Positions 1 through 7,467 of a stretch of DNA of 64,000 bases are shown piece after piece. Position 1 is the stretch's first letter; the number at the start of each line of letters is the position of its first letter. The notes below the pieces were generated by a model that searched no databases, was not told the DNA's origin, and saw only the letters and a list, made by a program, of their open reading frames with translations. Source of the stretch: Kocuria turfanensis (GTDB taxonomy: Bacteria > Actinomycetota > Actinomycetes > Actinomycetales > Micrococcaceae); assembly GCF_001580365.1 (NCBI RefSeq), contig NZ_CP014480.1:2481008-2545007 (forward strand), written 5' to 3'. The position numbers were made by a program, and so were the translations under genes.

Positions 1-57
1 CCGATCCGGCTCACTCTCACACTGACAAGCCTGGTCGCTCGAACCTCCCCGCACGAG

Positions 58-92
58 TGGCAGAAATGCCTCCCTCCGGTCGATTTCTGCCA
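58..92. repeat. 10-bp perfect inverted repeat downstream of the GlxA-type regulator
   Basis: TGGCAGAAAT at 58-67 is repeated in inverse orientation as ATTTCTGCCA at 83-92 with a 15-base loop. It could be a terminator-like hairpin beyond the regulator gene or a binding site. The half-site TGGCAGA recurs in the divergent promoter near 1210, which slightly favours an operator. The rest of 1-237 holds no convincing gene. Three imperfect tandem copies of a GCTCAGGCGGTG unit span about 207-246 and include the regulator stop codon. Confidence 0.45.
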
Positions 93-237
93 TTTCCGTC
101 GGTACCTCGTCCGGGCGCGGCAGAGGACATGTCTCGGACCTCGACCGCGACCACGGACAAGGATCTCAGCCGCGTGGCCGCGGCCGAGGTGCCGCTCACG
201 GGGCGGCGCTCAGGCGGTGGTGCTCAGGCGGTGCTGC

Positions 238-1188
238 TCAGACGGTGGCCGCGAAGCGGCGGCGGTACTGCTGCGGGCTGAGCCTGCGGATCCGGGTGAA
301 GTGGTGGCGCAGCGTGGCCGCGTTGCCGAAGCCCACGTCCGCGGCGATGCGCTCGACCGGCAGATCCGTCTCCTCGAGGAGCTGCTCGGCCCGGTGCAGG
401 CGCCGCGCGGTGATCCAGGCGTGCGGGGTGGTGCCCGTCTCGTCGCGGAACCGGCGGGCGAAGGTGCGCGGGGACATGGCCGCGCGCCGGGCCAGGGCGT
501 CGACGTCGAGCGGCTCGTCGAGGTGTCCCACGATCCAGGTGAGCAGCGGGTCCAGCGTCTCGGCCCGCTGCTCGGGGACCGGCTCCTTGATGAACTGGGC
601 CTGCCCGCCCTGGCGCTGCGGCGGCACGACCATGCGCCGCGCCACGGTGTTGGCGGCCGCCGAACCGAACTCCTGGCGCCACAGGTGGAGGCAGGCGTCG
701 AGACCGGCCGCGGTGCCGGCGCTGGTGAGGATCGTGCCGTCCTCCACGTAGAGCACCTCAGGCACCACCTGCGCGGCGGGGAACCGCTCGGCCAGCTCCG
801 CGGTGTGCATCCAGTGGGTGGTGCAGCGGCGGCCGTCGAGCAGCCCGGCCGCCCCCAGCACGAACGCGCCCGAGCAGATGGACAGGATCCGGGCGCCGCG
901 GTCGTGGGCCGCGCGCAGCGCCTGGATCACCTCTGCCGGGACGTCCCGTTCCCGGGAGATGGCCGGGAGGACCACGAGATCCGCCGCGGCCACCCGGTCG
1001 AGCCCGTGCTGGACGGCCACGTCGAAGCCGGCGATCGTGCGGACCGGCCGCCCGTCGGGGCTGCACACGGCGAAGTCCATCACCGGCAGCCCGTCGCCGG
1101 AGCGGTCGATCGCCCAGGCCTCGCAGGCCACCCCGAGCTCGAAGGGGGAGACCTCGTCGAACACGATGACGGCTACGTTGCTGATCAT
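238..1188 (-). CDS. GlxA/FtrA-type transcriptional regulator (DJ-1/PfpI domain + AraC HTH)
   Basis: A 316-residue protein of the GlxA architecture. Residues about 1-190 form a DJ-1/PfpI amidotransferase-like fold with the elbow motif SICSGAFVLGAAGLLDGRR. Residues about 215-316 form an AraC-type double helix-turn-helix (SPRTFARRFRDETGTTPHAW, then RIAADVGFGNAATLRHHF). Such proteins are cytoplasmic DNA-binding regulators, often acting on a divergent neighbour; here that is the NmrA-like oxidoreductase 88 bases away. The effector is unknown. Length and domain order are normal for the family. The ATG at 1188 gives a natural DJ-1 start (MISNVAVIVFDEVSPFELG). Family assignment is secure; the regulatory target is inference. 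Confidence 0.93.
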   Translation of the reverse strand: MISNVAVIVFDEVSPFELGVACEAWAIDRSGDGLPVMDFAVCSPDGRPVRTIAGFDVAVQHGLDRVAAADLVVLPAISRERDVPAEVIQALRAAHDRGARILSICSGAFVLGAAGLLDGRRCTTHWMHTAELAERFPAAQVVPEVLYVEDGTILTSAGTAAGLDACLHLWRQEFGSAAANTVARRMVVPPQRQGGQAQFIKEPVPEQRAETLDPLLTWIVGHLDEPLDVDALARRAAMSPRTFARRFRDETGTTPHAWITARRLHRAEQLLEETDLPVERIAADVGFGNAATLRHHFTRIRRLSPQQYRRRFAATV

Positions 1189-1208
1189 GGGTCCATGGTC
1201 CCACGGAT

Positions 1209-1244
1209 GTGGCAGAGAATCGATGGCAATCGAGAAAGTGCCAC
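1209..1244. promoter_or_regulatory. Dyad in the divergent promoter region
   Basis: Between the divergent starts at 1188 and 1276, GTGGCA (1209-1214) faces TGCCAC (1239-1244). A further TGGCA lies between them, as do two copies of AATCGA. This is a plausible operator for the AraC-type regulator. No promoter hexamers could be assigned with confidence. Confidence 0.4.
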
Positions 1245-1275
1245 TCGCGGCAGGACCTGTTGGTGAGGAGAATCG

Positions 1276-2106
1276 ATGCCGTCAGCACCAGAACGCGGGC
1301 GGACCGGAAGAGAGCGGTGGGCGATGGAGAGCACGGGTGAGGGCGAGCGCCTGAAGGTGGCCGTCCTGGGGGCGACCGGGCAGCTGGGCTCGCGCGTCGT
1401 GGCGCGCCTGCGGGAGCGAGGTGTCGACGTCGTCGAGGTCTCACGCGGACAGGGCGTCGACGCCTACTCCGGTGCAGGGCTGGACACCGCGTTCGCCGGG
1501 GTCTCCACCGTGGTGGACTGCCTCCACCTGGCCACGCTGTCCCGCCGGCGCGCCGTCGACTACTTCACCACCACGGCCCGCAACGTGCTGGCCGCGGCCC
1601 AGCGGGCCGGGGTGCCGCGCATCGTGTGCGTCACGATCCTCAACGCCCGGGAACCGGAGGTGCACCGGTGGATGGGCTACTACGCGGGCAAGGCCGCCCA
1701 GGAGCGGACCTACCGTGCCGGGCCGGTCCCGGTCACCGTGGTGGCCTCGGCGCAGTGGTACGAACTGGCCGAGACCCTGCTGTCGCAGCTGCGCATCGGC
1801 CCGTTCTCCGTGGTGCCCGGGATGCGCTCCCGGCCGCTGGCCGCCGAGGAGGCCGCCGCGTTCGTCGCCGATCGCGCCCTCGAGCCCGGCGGCACCGCGG
1901 CATTGCGCGACGCCGTCATCGCCGGGCCCGAGGTGCGCGACATGGCGGAGCTGGCCCGTGCCGTCGCCCGGCGCCGAGGAGGGCGCCGGAAGGTCGTCCG
2001 GGTGCCGGTGTCCGTCACCGCCCTCGGCAACGGAGGCCTCCTGCCCCGAGGGGACTTCACGACCGCCCCGACCCGGTTCGAGGACTGGCTCCGCACCACC
2101 TCGTGA
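1276..2106 (+). CDS. NmrA/SDR-like NAD(P)-binding oxidoreductase
   Basis: A 276-residue atypical short-chain dehydrogenase. After a variable N-terminus comes a Rossmann nucleotide-binding motif (VAVLGATGQLGSRV, about residues 26-39), then the NmrA-like pattern of a substrate-facing Y-x-x-K-like segment (GYYAGKAAQERTYR). Members are NAD(P)H quinone reductases or redox sensors. The ATG at 1276 has a good Shine-Dalgarno (GAGGAG) seven bases upstream; an internal ATG at 1324 would remove an unconserved-looking 16-residue extension and is the alternative. Divergent from the GlxA-type gene, which may control it. Substrate unknown. Confidence 0.85.
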   Translation: MPSAPERGRTGRERWAMESTGEGERLKVAVLGATGQLGSRVVARLRERGVDVVEVSRGQGVDAYSGAGLDTAFAGVSTVVDCLHLATLSRRRAVDYFTTTARNVLAAAQRAGVPRIVCVTILNAREPEVHRWMGYYAGKAAQERTYRAGPVPVTVVASAQWYELAETLLSQLRIGPFSVVPGMRSRPLAAEEAAAFVADRALEPGGTAALRDAVIAGPEVRDMAELARAVARRRGGRRKVVRVPVSVTALGNGGLLPRGDFTTAPTRFEDWLRTTS

Positions 2107-2202
2107 GGCATGGCCGCCCGCGTCACCGCCGAGGCCGACCTGCCGCCGGGGGCGTGGCACCGGAGTCACATGCCTCTCGAGGCGGAGCCGGTGCTCCCGC
2201 CG

Positions 2203-3162
2203 CTAGCAGATCGGTGTGGGCGGGCGTTGCCCGCCGAGCACGGCGAGCACGTTCTCGGCAGCGAGCACCGCCATCGCGGTGCGCGTCTCCACGGTGGCGG
2301 AGCCCAGGTGCGGCACCAGCACCACGTTGTCGAGCTCCAGCAGCTCGGGGTGCACCTGGGGCTCGTGCTCGAAGACGTCCAGTCCGGCCCCCGCGATCCG
2401 GCCCTCGCGCAGCGCGGCCGCGAGCGCTGCCTCGTCCACGATCGGCCCGCGCGCGGTGTTGACGAGGTACGCCGAGTCCTTCATCGCCGCCAGCTGCTCG
2501 GCGCCGATCAGGTGGTGCGTGGCGGGACCGTAGGGACAGTGCAGCGACACGACGTCGGAGACGGCCAGCAGCTCGTCGAGGCCGACCCGCCGGGCGCCCA
2601 GCTCGGCGGCGATCCCGGGATCGATCTCGCGGCGCGACTGGTAGACGATCTCCATGCCGAAGGCCCTGGCCCGGCGCGCGGTCGCCTGGCCGATGCCGCC
2701 CATGCCGACGACGCCGAGGGTCTTGCCCTGCAGGCTGCTGCCGAGCAGGAAGAACATGCCCCACTTCCAGGCCTGGCCGGAGCGGATGAGCCGTTCCCCC
2801 TCGCCGAGCCGGCGGGTCGCCATGAGGATGAGGCCGAGCGCGATGTCGGCGGTGGCCTCCGTGAGCACCCCGGGGGTGTTGGTGGCCACGACGCCGCGTT
2901 CGCTGCAGGCCGGCACGTCGATGTTGTCGTAGCCGACGGCGACGTTCGCGACCACTTGCAGCTGCGGGCCGGCGGCGTCGAGCAGCTCGGCGTCGATGCG
3001 CTCGGTGAGCAGGCTCACGACGGCATCGGCGCCGGCCACTCGCCGCAGCAGCTCCTCACGGCCGATCGACTCCGGGCCCGGCCAGGCGTCGACCTCGTGC
3101 TCGGGGCGGAGCTTCTCGATGGCGGCGTCGGGCACCCGTCCCGTGACGACGACCCGGCTCAT
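2203..3162 (-). CDS. D-isomer-specific 2-hydroxyacid dehydrogenase
   Basis: 319 residues with the whole family layout. The NAD-binding GMGGIG motif lies at about 153-158 after LQGKTLGVV. Catalytic Arg 238 is in NTARGPIVDE, Glu 267 in DVFEHEP and His 285 in PHLGSAT. Family members reduce glyoxylate, hydroxypyruvate or other 2-oxoacids with NAD(P)H in the cytoplasm. The ATG at 3162 overlaps the upstream aminotransferase stop (ATGA), so the two are translationally coupled. An aminotransferase can yield a 2-oxoacid that this enzyme could reduce; the substrate is inference. The reading frame stays open upstream, but only the start at 3162 begins the dehydrogenase fold. Confidence 0.92.
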   Translation of the reverse strand: MSRVVVTGRVPDAAIEKLRPEHEVDAWPGPESIGREELLRRVAGADAVVSLLTERIDAELLDAAGPQLQVVANVAVGYDNIDVPACSERGVVATNTPGVLTEATADIALGLILMATRRLGEGERLIRSGQAWKWGMFFLLGSSLQGKTLGVVGMGGIGQATARRARAFGMEIVYQSRREIDPGIAAELGARRVGLDELLAVSDVVSLHCPYGPATHHLIGAEQLAAMKDSAYLVNTARGPIVDEAALAAALREGRIAGAGLDVFEHEPQVHPELLELDNVVLVPHLGSATVETRTAMAVLAAENVLAVLGGQRPPTPIC

Positions 3163-4409
3163 GCCGTCTCGATCCACTCGCGCAGGCGGCCCAGACCATC
3201 GCGGATGTCGGCGACGTCGATGCCCGAGTAGGCGAGCCGGATGTACTGCCGCTCCTCGCCGGGCTGGCGTCGGCCGAAGTGCTCGCGCGTGCAGAAGGAG
3301 ACGCCGGTCTGCTGCAGGGCCGCCGTGGCGAAGTCGCCGACCTCGGTGCAGCCCATGCGCTCCATGGCGGCGGTGACGTCGGGGAAGAGGTAGAACGTCG
3401 AGTGCGGGACGGCCACGTGCATGCCGGGGGTGGCGTTCACAAGCTCGCAGGCGGCGTCCCGGCGCTCGCGCAGGGTGTCGAGCATCTGCTGCACGGGTGC
3501 CTGGGGGCCGCGGAGCGCTTCGATGCCGGCCCACTGCACGTAGTGCGTGGTGCACGACTCGTCGTTGGTGTTGAGGGTGCTGAGCACCTTGGCGATCTCG
3601 GGCGGCGCGACGGCGCAGCCGAGGCGCGAGCCGGTCATGGCGAACTTCTTGCTGAACGTGTAGAGGATGACGGTGCGCTCGGCCATGCCGGGCAGCGACG
3701 CGATCGAGTTCGAGACCCCCTCGTAGCGCGTCTCGAAGTAGGCCTCGTCGGACAGCACCCACAGATTGTGCTGCTGGGCCAGCTGCGCGACGGCCTCGCG
3801 CTCGGCCGCCGTGGACTCGGCCGAGATGGGGTTCTGCAGGTCGTTGTAGATGATGGCGACCGTGTTCGGGGTGATCGCGGCGCGCACCTGGTCGAGGTCG
3901 ATCGCGAATCCGCTCTCCGTGGGGAGGTAGCGGTACGGCACCGCCGTGCCGCCGAGGTACTCGATCTGCGACTCGTAGATCGGGAAGCCGGGGTTCGGGT
4001 AGAGCACCTCCTGGCCGGGGTTCATGACCGCCTGCAGGAACTTCGTGATGACGGGCTTTCCGCCGGTCATCACGACGACGTTGTCCGGGGTGAGGCTGAT
4101 GCCGCGACGTGAGCCGATGTCCTCGGCGAGAGCCTCACGCAGCTCCGGGATGCCGGGGCCGGGGCAGTAGCCCGTGTAGCCGTCGGCGATGGCCCGGTTC
4201 ATGGCCTCGACGATGTGCGGGGCCGTCGGGATGTTGATGTCGCCGAGGTGGAAGGGGTACACACGGTTCCCCTGTGCCTTCCAGGCGGCCGCGGCCTGGG
4301 CGACGCTGAAGGCGGTTTCGGTGCCCAGCCGTTCGAGCCGGTGCGCGAGTTGCCGCATGCTGTTCCACTCCTCGTCGAGTTGGCGATCGATCCACTGCTG
4401 GATCTGCAC
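3159..4409 (-). CDS. PLP-dependent aminotransferase, class I/II
   Basis: 416 residues, fold type I. Visible are the substrate-loop segment GYCPGPGIPELREAL, the Asp that binds the pyridine nitrogen (LSDEAYFE, D221) and the Schiff-base lysine in TFSKKFAMTGSRLG (K254 by analogy with the family S-K-x-F pattern). It transfers amino groups between an amino acid and a 2-oxoacid in the cytoplasm. It is the first gene of a two-gene minus-strand operon, with ATGA overlap to the dehydrogenase. An AT-rich segment with ATATATGAGT-like sequence just upstream (4412-4435) is the likely promoter. Exact amino acid specificity cannot be read from sequence. Confidence 0.93.
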   Translation of the reverse strand: MQIQQWIDRQLDEEWNSMRQLAHRLERLGTETAFSVAQAAAAWKAQGNRVYPFHLGDINIPTAPHIVEAMNRAIADGYTGYCPGPGIPELREALAEDIGSRRGISLTPDNVVVMTGGKPVITKFLQAVMNPGQEVLYPNPGFPIYESQIEYLGGTAVPYRYLPTESGFAIDLDQVRAAITPNTVAIIYNDLQNPISAESTAAEREAVAQLAQQHNLWVLSDEAYFETRYEGVSNSIASLPGMAERTVILYTFSKKFAMTGSRLGCAVAPPEIAKVLSTLNTNDESCTTHYVQWAGIEALRGPQAPVQQMLDTLRERRDAACELVNATPGMHVAVPHSTFYLFPDVTAAMERMGCTEVGDFATAALQQTGVSFCTREHFGRRQPGEERQYIRLAYSGIDVADIRDGLGRLREWIETA

Positions 4410-4497
4410 TGAGCATACGACTCATATATCAGTCTGGGAAGAGCGGCTTCAGGATGATGTCCTACATGGAGACAACGAGCGCCGAGCGACCTAAAGG

Positions 4498-4578
4498 TTC
4501 ATTCAGGTGCTCACTCTGTCATTCGCTCCTCATTCAGGCACAATGAGTGAGTGACAAGTGAATGAAAGAACGAGTGAG
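4498..4578. promoter_or_regulatory. Repeat-rich operator upstream of the AlbA-domain regulator
   Basis: The 80 bases before the GTG start at 4587 are AT-richer than their surroundings and packed with short direct and inverted repeats. CATTCA occurs at 4500 and near 4531, CATTCG near 4520, TGAATG at 4559, TCACTC at 4511 and GAGTGA at 4545, 4549 and 4572. This resembles a multi-site autoregulatory operator; the neighbouring gene encodes a predicted DNA-binding protein. No consensus promoter was assigned. Confidence 0.45.
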
Positions 4579-4586
4579 GGAGTTCC

Positions 4587-6383
4587 GTGAGCGAAACACG
4601 CGAGGTCGTCGCCGATCTCCGTCGTCGCGGAGCCGAGCCCACGCAAGTGGAGGTCAAAGCGGCGGCGGGAGGAATGCCGAAATCCCTCAAGGAGACTCTA
4701 AGTGCCTTCAGTAACGGGGAGGGAGGCATCGTTCTCCTCGGACTGAGTGAGGACGAGGACTTCACGCCTGTGGCGTCGTTCGACGCCGATGCCATCCGGG
4801 ATGCTGCGGCAGGCATGGCGGCGGACTCCATGACACCCGCGGTGCGGTGCGAGATCGCCATCGAGCCGTTCGAAGGAGCCCGCATCGTCCGGATCGACGT
4901 CCCGGAGATGAATTCCGGCGAGAAGCCGTGCTACGTGACGGCCCGGGGTGTCTACGGAGGTTCTTACCTCCGCGTGGGCGACGGTGATCGGAAACTGACC
5001 CAGTACGAGGTCACTCAGCTTCTCGCCAACCAGGGCCAACCCACCGATGATCAGCAGCCGGTCAGGGAGGCCGCACTCGCTGACCTCGACCCCCAAGCGG
5101 TCTCCGCGCTGCTCACCCGCGTGCGGGAGCGCTCCCCTCGGGCCTTCGCCGGAGTGTCCGACGACGTCGCTCTCACCCGCCTGGGCGTACTGGTGCGGGA
5201 CGGTGAGAACCTCGTTCCGTCACTGGCGGGCCTGCTGTGCCTGGGCATCTACCCGCAGCAGTTCTTCCCGCAGCTCAACGTCACCTTCGTGGCGCTGCCG
5301 GGAACCACCATGGGCGAAACCACCCAGGACGGACGACGGTTTCTCGACAACCAGACCGTCGACGGTCCGCTGCCGGTCATAGTGCAGGACGCAGTGGCCG
5401 CGGTGGAGCGCAATATGCTGCGTGGCGCCGTCATCCAGGGGGCTGGACGGTCGGACCGATACGAGTACCCGCTCGAAGCCGTGCGCGAGCTCGTGGTCAA
5501 CGCCCTGATGCACCGGGACTACGGCCCCTTGGCCAGGGGGACCCAAGTGCAGATCGAGCTCTATGCAGATCGGCTCGTCGTCAAGAACCCGGGTTCGCTT
5601 TACGGCGGCGTCGAGGTCGGAGGGCTCGGCGCGGATGAGATCACGTCCTCGCGCAACGGTCTGCTTGCTCGTCTGCTCTCCGACGTCGAACTCCCGGGCC
5701 GGGGCGAGGTGGTCTGCGAGAACAGGGGGTCGGGCATTCCCCGGATCATGGCGACGCTGCGCGCTGCAGGCATGACCCCGCCCGAGTTCGAGGCCACGCT
5801 GAGCCACGTCAAGGTCACCGTTCCCCGGCATGCCCTTCTCGACACCGACACCGTGGAATGGATCGCCTCCCTTGGCGTCACCGGCCTCACCGATGCCCAG
5901 CACATGGCCCTGGCGATGCTCCACCACGGCACCGAGGTGTCCAACGAGCGGTTGCGCAGTTGGGGACTCGACAGCCGGGAAGCCACCGCGGCACTCACTG
6001 ACCTCGTGGACAGGGGGCTTGCCGAGCGTTCTGGCGGGAGACGTTATGCCCGGTATCAGCTCTCACCGGACGTCGCGCTGTCTTCCCGAGTGGCCGGATC
6101 CGATGTCGACCCATCGAGCCCACTCGAAAGATCGGCGCCTCGACCCGGCGGGACGATCGTCCTGGACGAAGACTTGGAGTCCGTGTTGCGTGCTGTGGGT
6201 GCGGAGGGCCTGGATGCCACGCGACCGGTGGCCGCCCACCTGGGATGGACCTACAGCCGGACGCTGAGCCGGATCAACGAGCTCATCGGCCGTGGCATGC
6301 TCGAGGCTACGGCTCCTCCCACCAGTCGCAAGCGCCGGTACAGGGTCACGGCTGAAGGTGTCCGACGCCTCTCGGTGTCCTGA
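4587..6383 (+). CDS. AlbA_2 (Schlafen-type) domain, HATPase-like putative regulator
   Basis: 598 residues starting at GTG. The N-terminal third (about 15-130) is an AlbA_2/Schlafen AlbA DNA-binding domain, with the hallmark pattern LSAFSNGEGGIVLLGLSED and later RGVYGGSYLRVGDGD. Residues about 230-420 carry the C-terminal helicase/HATPase_c_4 module of such regulators, including LVVNALMHRDYG, ELYADRLVVKNPGSLYGG and ENRGSGIPRIM. The rest is winged-helix-like. Proteins with this layout are annotated as ATP-binding transcriptional regulators, and some act in defence or stress contexts. The repeat array directly upstream suggests autoregulation. The molecular function is not established for this family. 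Confidence 0.85.
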   Translation: MSETREVVADLRRRGAEPTQVEVKAAAGGMPKSLKETLSAFSNGEGGIVLLGLSEDEDFTPVASFDADAIRDAAAGMAADSMTPAVRCEIAIEPFEGARIVRIDVPEMNSGEKPCYVTARGVYGGSYLRVGDGDRKLTQYEVTQLLANQGQPTDDQQPVREAALADLDPQAVSALLTRVRERSPRAFAGVSDDVALTRLGVLVRDGENLVPSLAGLLCLGIYPQQFFPQLNVTFVALPGTTMGETTQDGRRFLDNQTVDGPLPVIVQDAVAAVERNMLRGAVIQGAGRSDRYEYPLEAVRELVVNALMHRDYGPLARGTQVQIELYADRLVVKNPGSLYGGVEVGGLGADEITSSRNGLLARLLSDVELPGRGEVVCENRGSGIPRIMATLRAAGMTPPEFEATLSHVKVTVPRHALLDTDTVEWIASLGVTGLTDAQHMALAMLHHGTEVSNERLRSWGLDSREATAALTDLVDRGLAERSGGRRYARYQLSPDVALSSRVAGSDVDPSSPLERSAPRPGGTIVLDEDLESVLRAVGAEGLDATRPVAAHLGWTYSRTLSRINELIGRGMLEATAPPTSRKRRYRVTAEGVRRLSVS

Positions 6384-6401
6384 GGCGCCCCGTAACGAGA
6401 C

Positions 6402-6443
6402 TCGGGTGTGCGGTTCCCGTCGGGACGGGAACCGCACACCCGA
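6402..6443. terminator. Bidirectional terminator hairpin
   Basis: A perfect 19-bp inverted repeat (6402-6420 against 6425-6443) with a 4-base CGGG loop sits between the converging AlbA-domain gene (ends 6383) and NlpC/P60 gene (ends 6459). No U-tract is present, which is common for actinobacterial hairpin terminators. Confidence 0.85.
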
Positions 6444-6458
6444 ATCCTGCGTGGAGTG

Positions 6459-6959
6459 TCAGCGCACGCGGAGGTAGACGGGACCCGAGCCGACGTTGAC
6501 GGTCTGGATGACCGTCTGGTTGCCGTTCCAGCCGCCGTGGACGGCCTTGCCGCCGCCGATGTACACGGCGATGTGGGCGAAGCCCATGCCCCCGTTGGCG
6601 TAGTAGACCAGGTCACCGGGCTGGGCCTGGGCGGCGGAGACCCGGTGGCCGAGGTTCAGGTAGGAGACCGGCCACCCGTGGTGGTGGATCCCGGCCGCGC
6701 GCAGGGACTTGGTGACCAGGGAGGTGCAGTCCTGGCCCACGCCGACCTGGTTCCTGGCCGCGGCGGCGATGGTCGCGGCCTTGCCCGACTGGGACTGGAT
6801 GCTGACGAGCTGCTGGGGGGCTGCGGCCGGGGCGGCCTGGGCCGGGGCCACGCTGCCGAGCGCCATGGCACCGGCGGCGACCGCCAGGGTCGCCGTGCGT
6901 CCCAGCGGGAACGAGCGCTGGGCGCGGTGGCGGGGCGTGCGGGAGTGGAAGATGGGCAT
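6459..6959 (-). CDS. Secreted NlpC/P60 (C40) cell-wall peptidase
   Basis: 166 residues. A signal peptide covers about 1-42 (basic start, hydrophobic LAVAAGAMALGSVAPAQA, AxA cleavage). The mature part is a minimal NlpC/P60 domain with Cys 78 (GQDCTSLV), His 129 (GFAHIAVYIG) and His 141, and the PGDLVYY motif. These enzymes cut D-glutamyl/diaminopimelyl peptide bonds in peptidoglycan outside the membrane. The ATG at 6959 follows AAAGGGAGGA and starts the signal peptide; upstream in-frame starts would lie inside the riboswitch. Control by a c-di-AMP riboswitch fits the known link of this ligand to wall hydrolases in Actinobacteria. Confidence 0.92.
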   Translation of the reverse strand: MPIFHSRTPRHRAQRSFPLGRTATLAVAAGAMALGSVAPAQAAPAAAPQQLVSIQSQSGKAATIAAAARNQVGVGQDCTSLVTKSLRAAGIHHHGWPVSYLNLGHRVSAAQAQPGDLVYYANGGMGFAHIAVYIGGGKAVHGGWNGNQTVIQTVNVGSGPVYLRVR

Positions 6960-6978
6960 GAGTGATGTCCTCCCTTTT

Positions 6979-7140
6979 GCCTGCGAGGTGAGCTGTCGGA
7001 TGCGGGTGGGAGACACCCGGTCGCAGGGTGGAGGCCCTGGCGACTTAACCCCTAGGTCCCGGGGGAGGGACCGTTCGTGGTTCCCCCGCTTCTGCCGAGC
7101 GATGTGTTCAGGGGGCCCCGGGCACCGGCAGAATTCGGCG
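6979..7140 (-). promoter_or_regulatory. c-di-AMP (ydaO/yuaA-type) riboswitch
   Basis: Read on the minus strand, the leader of the NlpC/P60 gene contains, in the right order, the class hallmarks: AGCGGGGGAACCA (about 7075-7090), GGGGTTAAGTC (about 7040-7052), and the 3' conserved block CCGCATCCGACAGCTCACC followed by TCGCAGGC (6979-7005). CTGCCG and CGGCAG segments pair around a variable loop. The element ends about 20 bases before the start codon, so control of termination or ribosome access is possible. Motif order and spacing match the ydaO class; exact ends are approximate. Confidence 0.88.
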
Positions 7141-7467
7141 ATGTGCATGGGGGTACCGATCAGTGGGGGGATCGGCACGGAGAGAACACTAATCGAAAAG
7201 TAACGAGAAAGTCTCGTTTTGATCACGGGCGTGTCTCGGAATCTGTTGCGATTTGGCTGTGGGCACCTGCGCCCACGGCTGGCTCGCCCGGCGAGGGGTG
7301 GCGGCGGAGATCCCCAGGAGGCTCATCTCGAGACGAAGGTGGTCTTGACCTGCGGCTCTGCCCAGCTCATGCCGACGGGTAGGTACGTTCCTGTCCTGGG
7401 GCGGGAGGTCCCTCGGCGACACCCATGTCATGGCGCAAGAATTCGCGGGAAAAGCTTCCCGAAGTTG

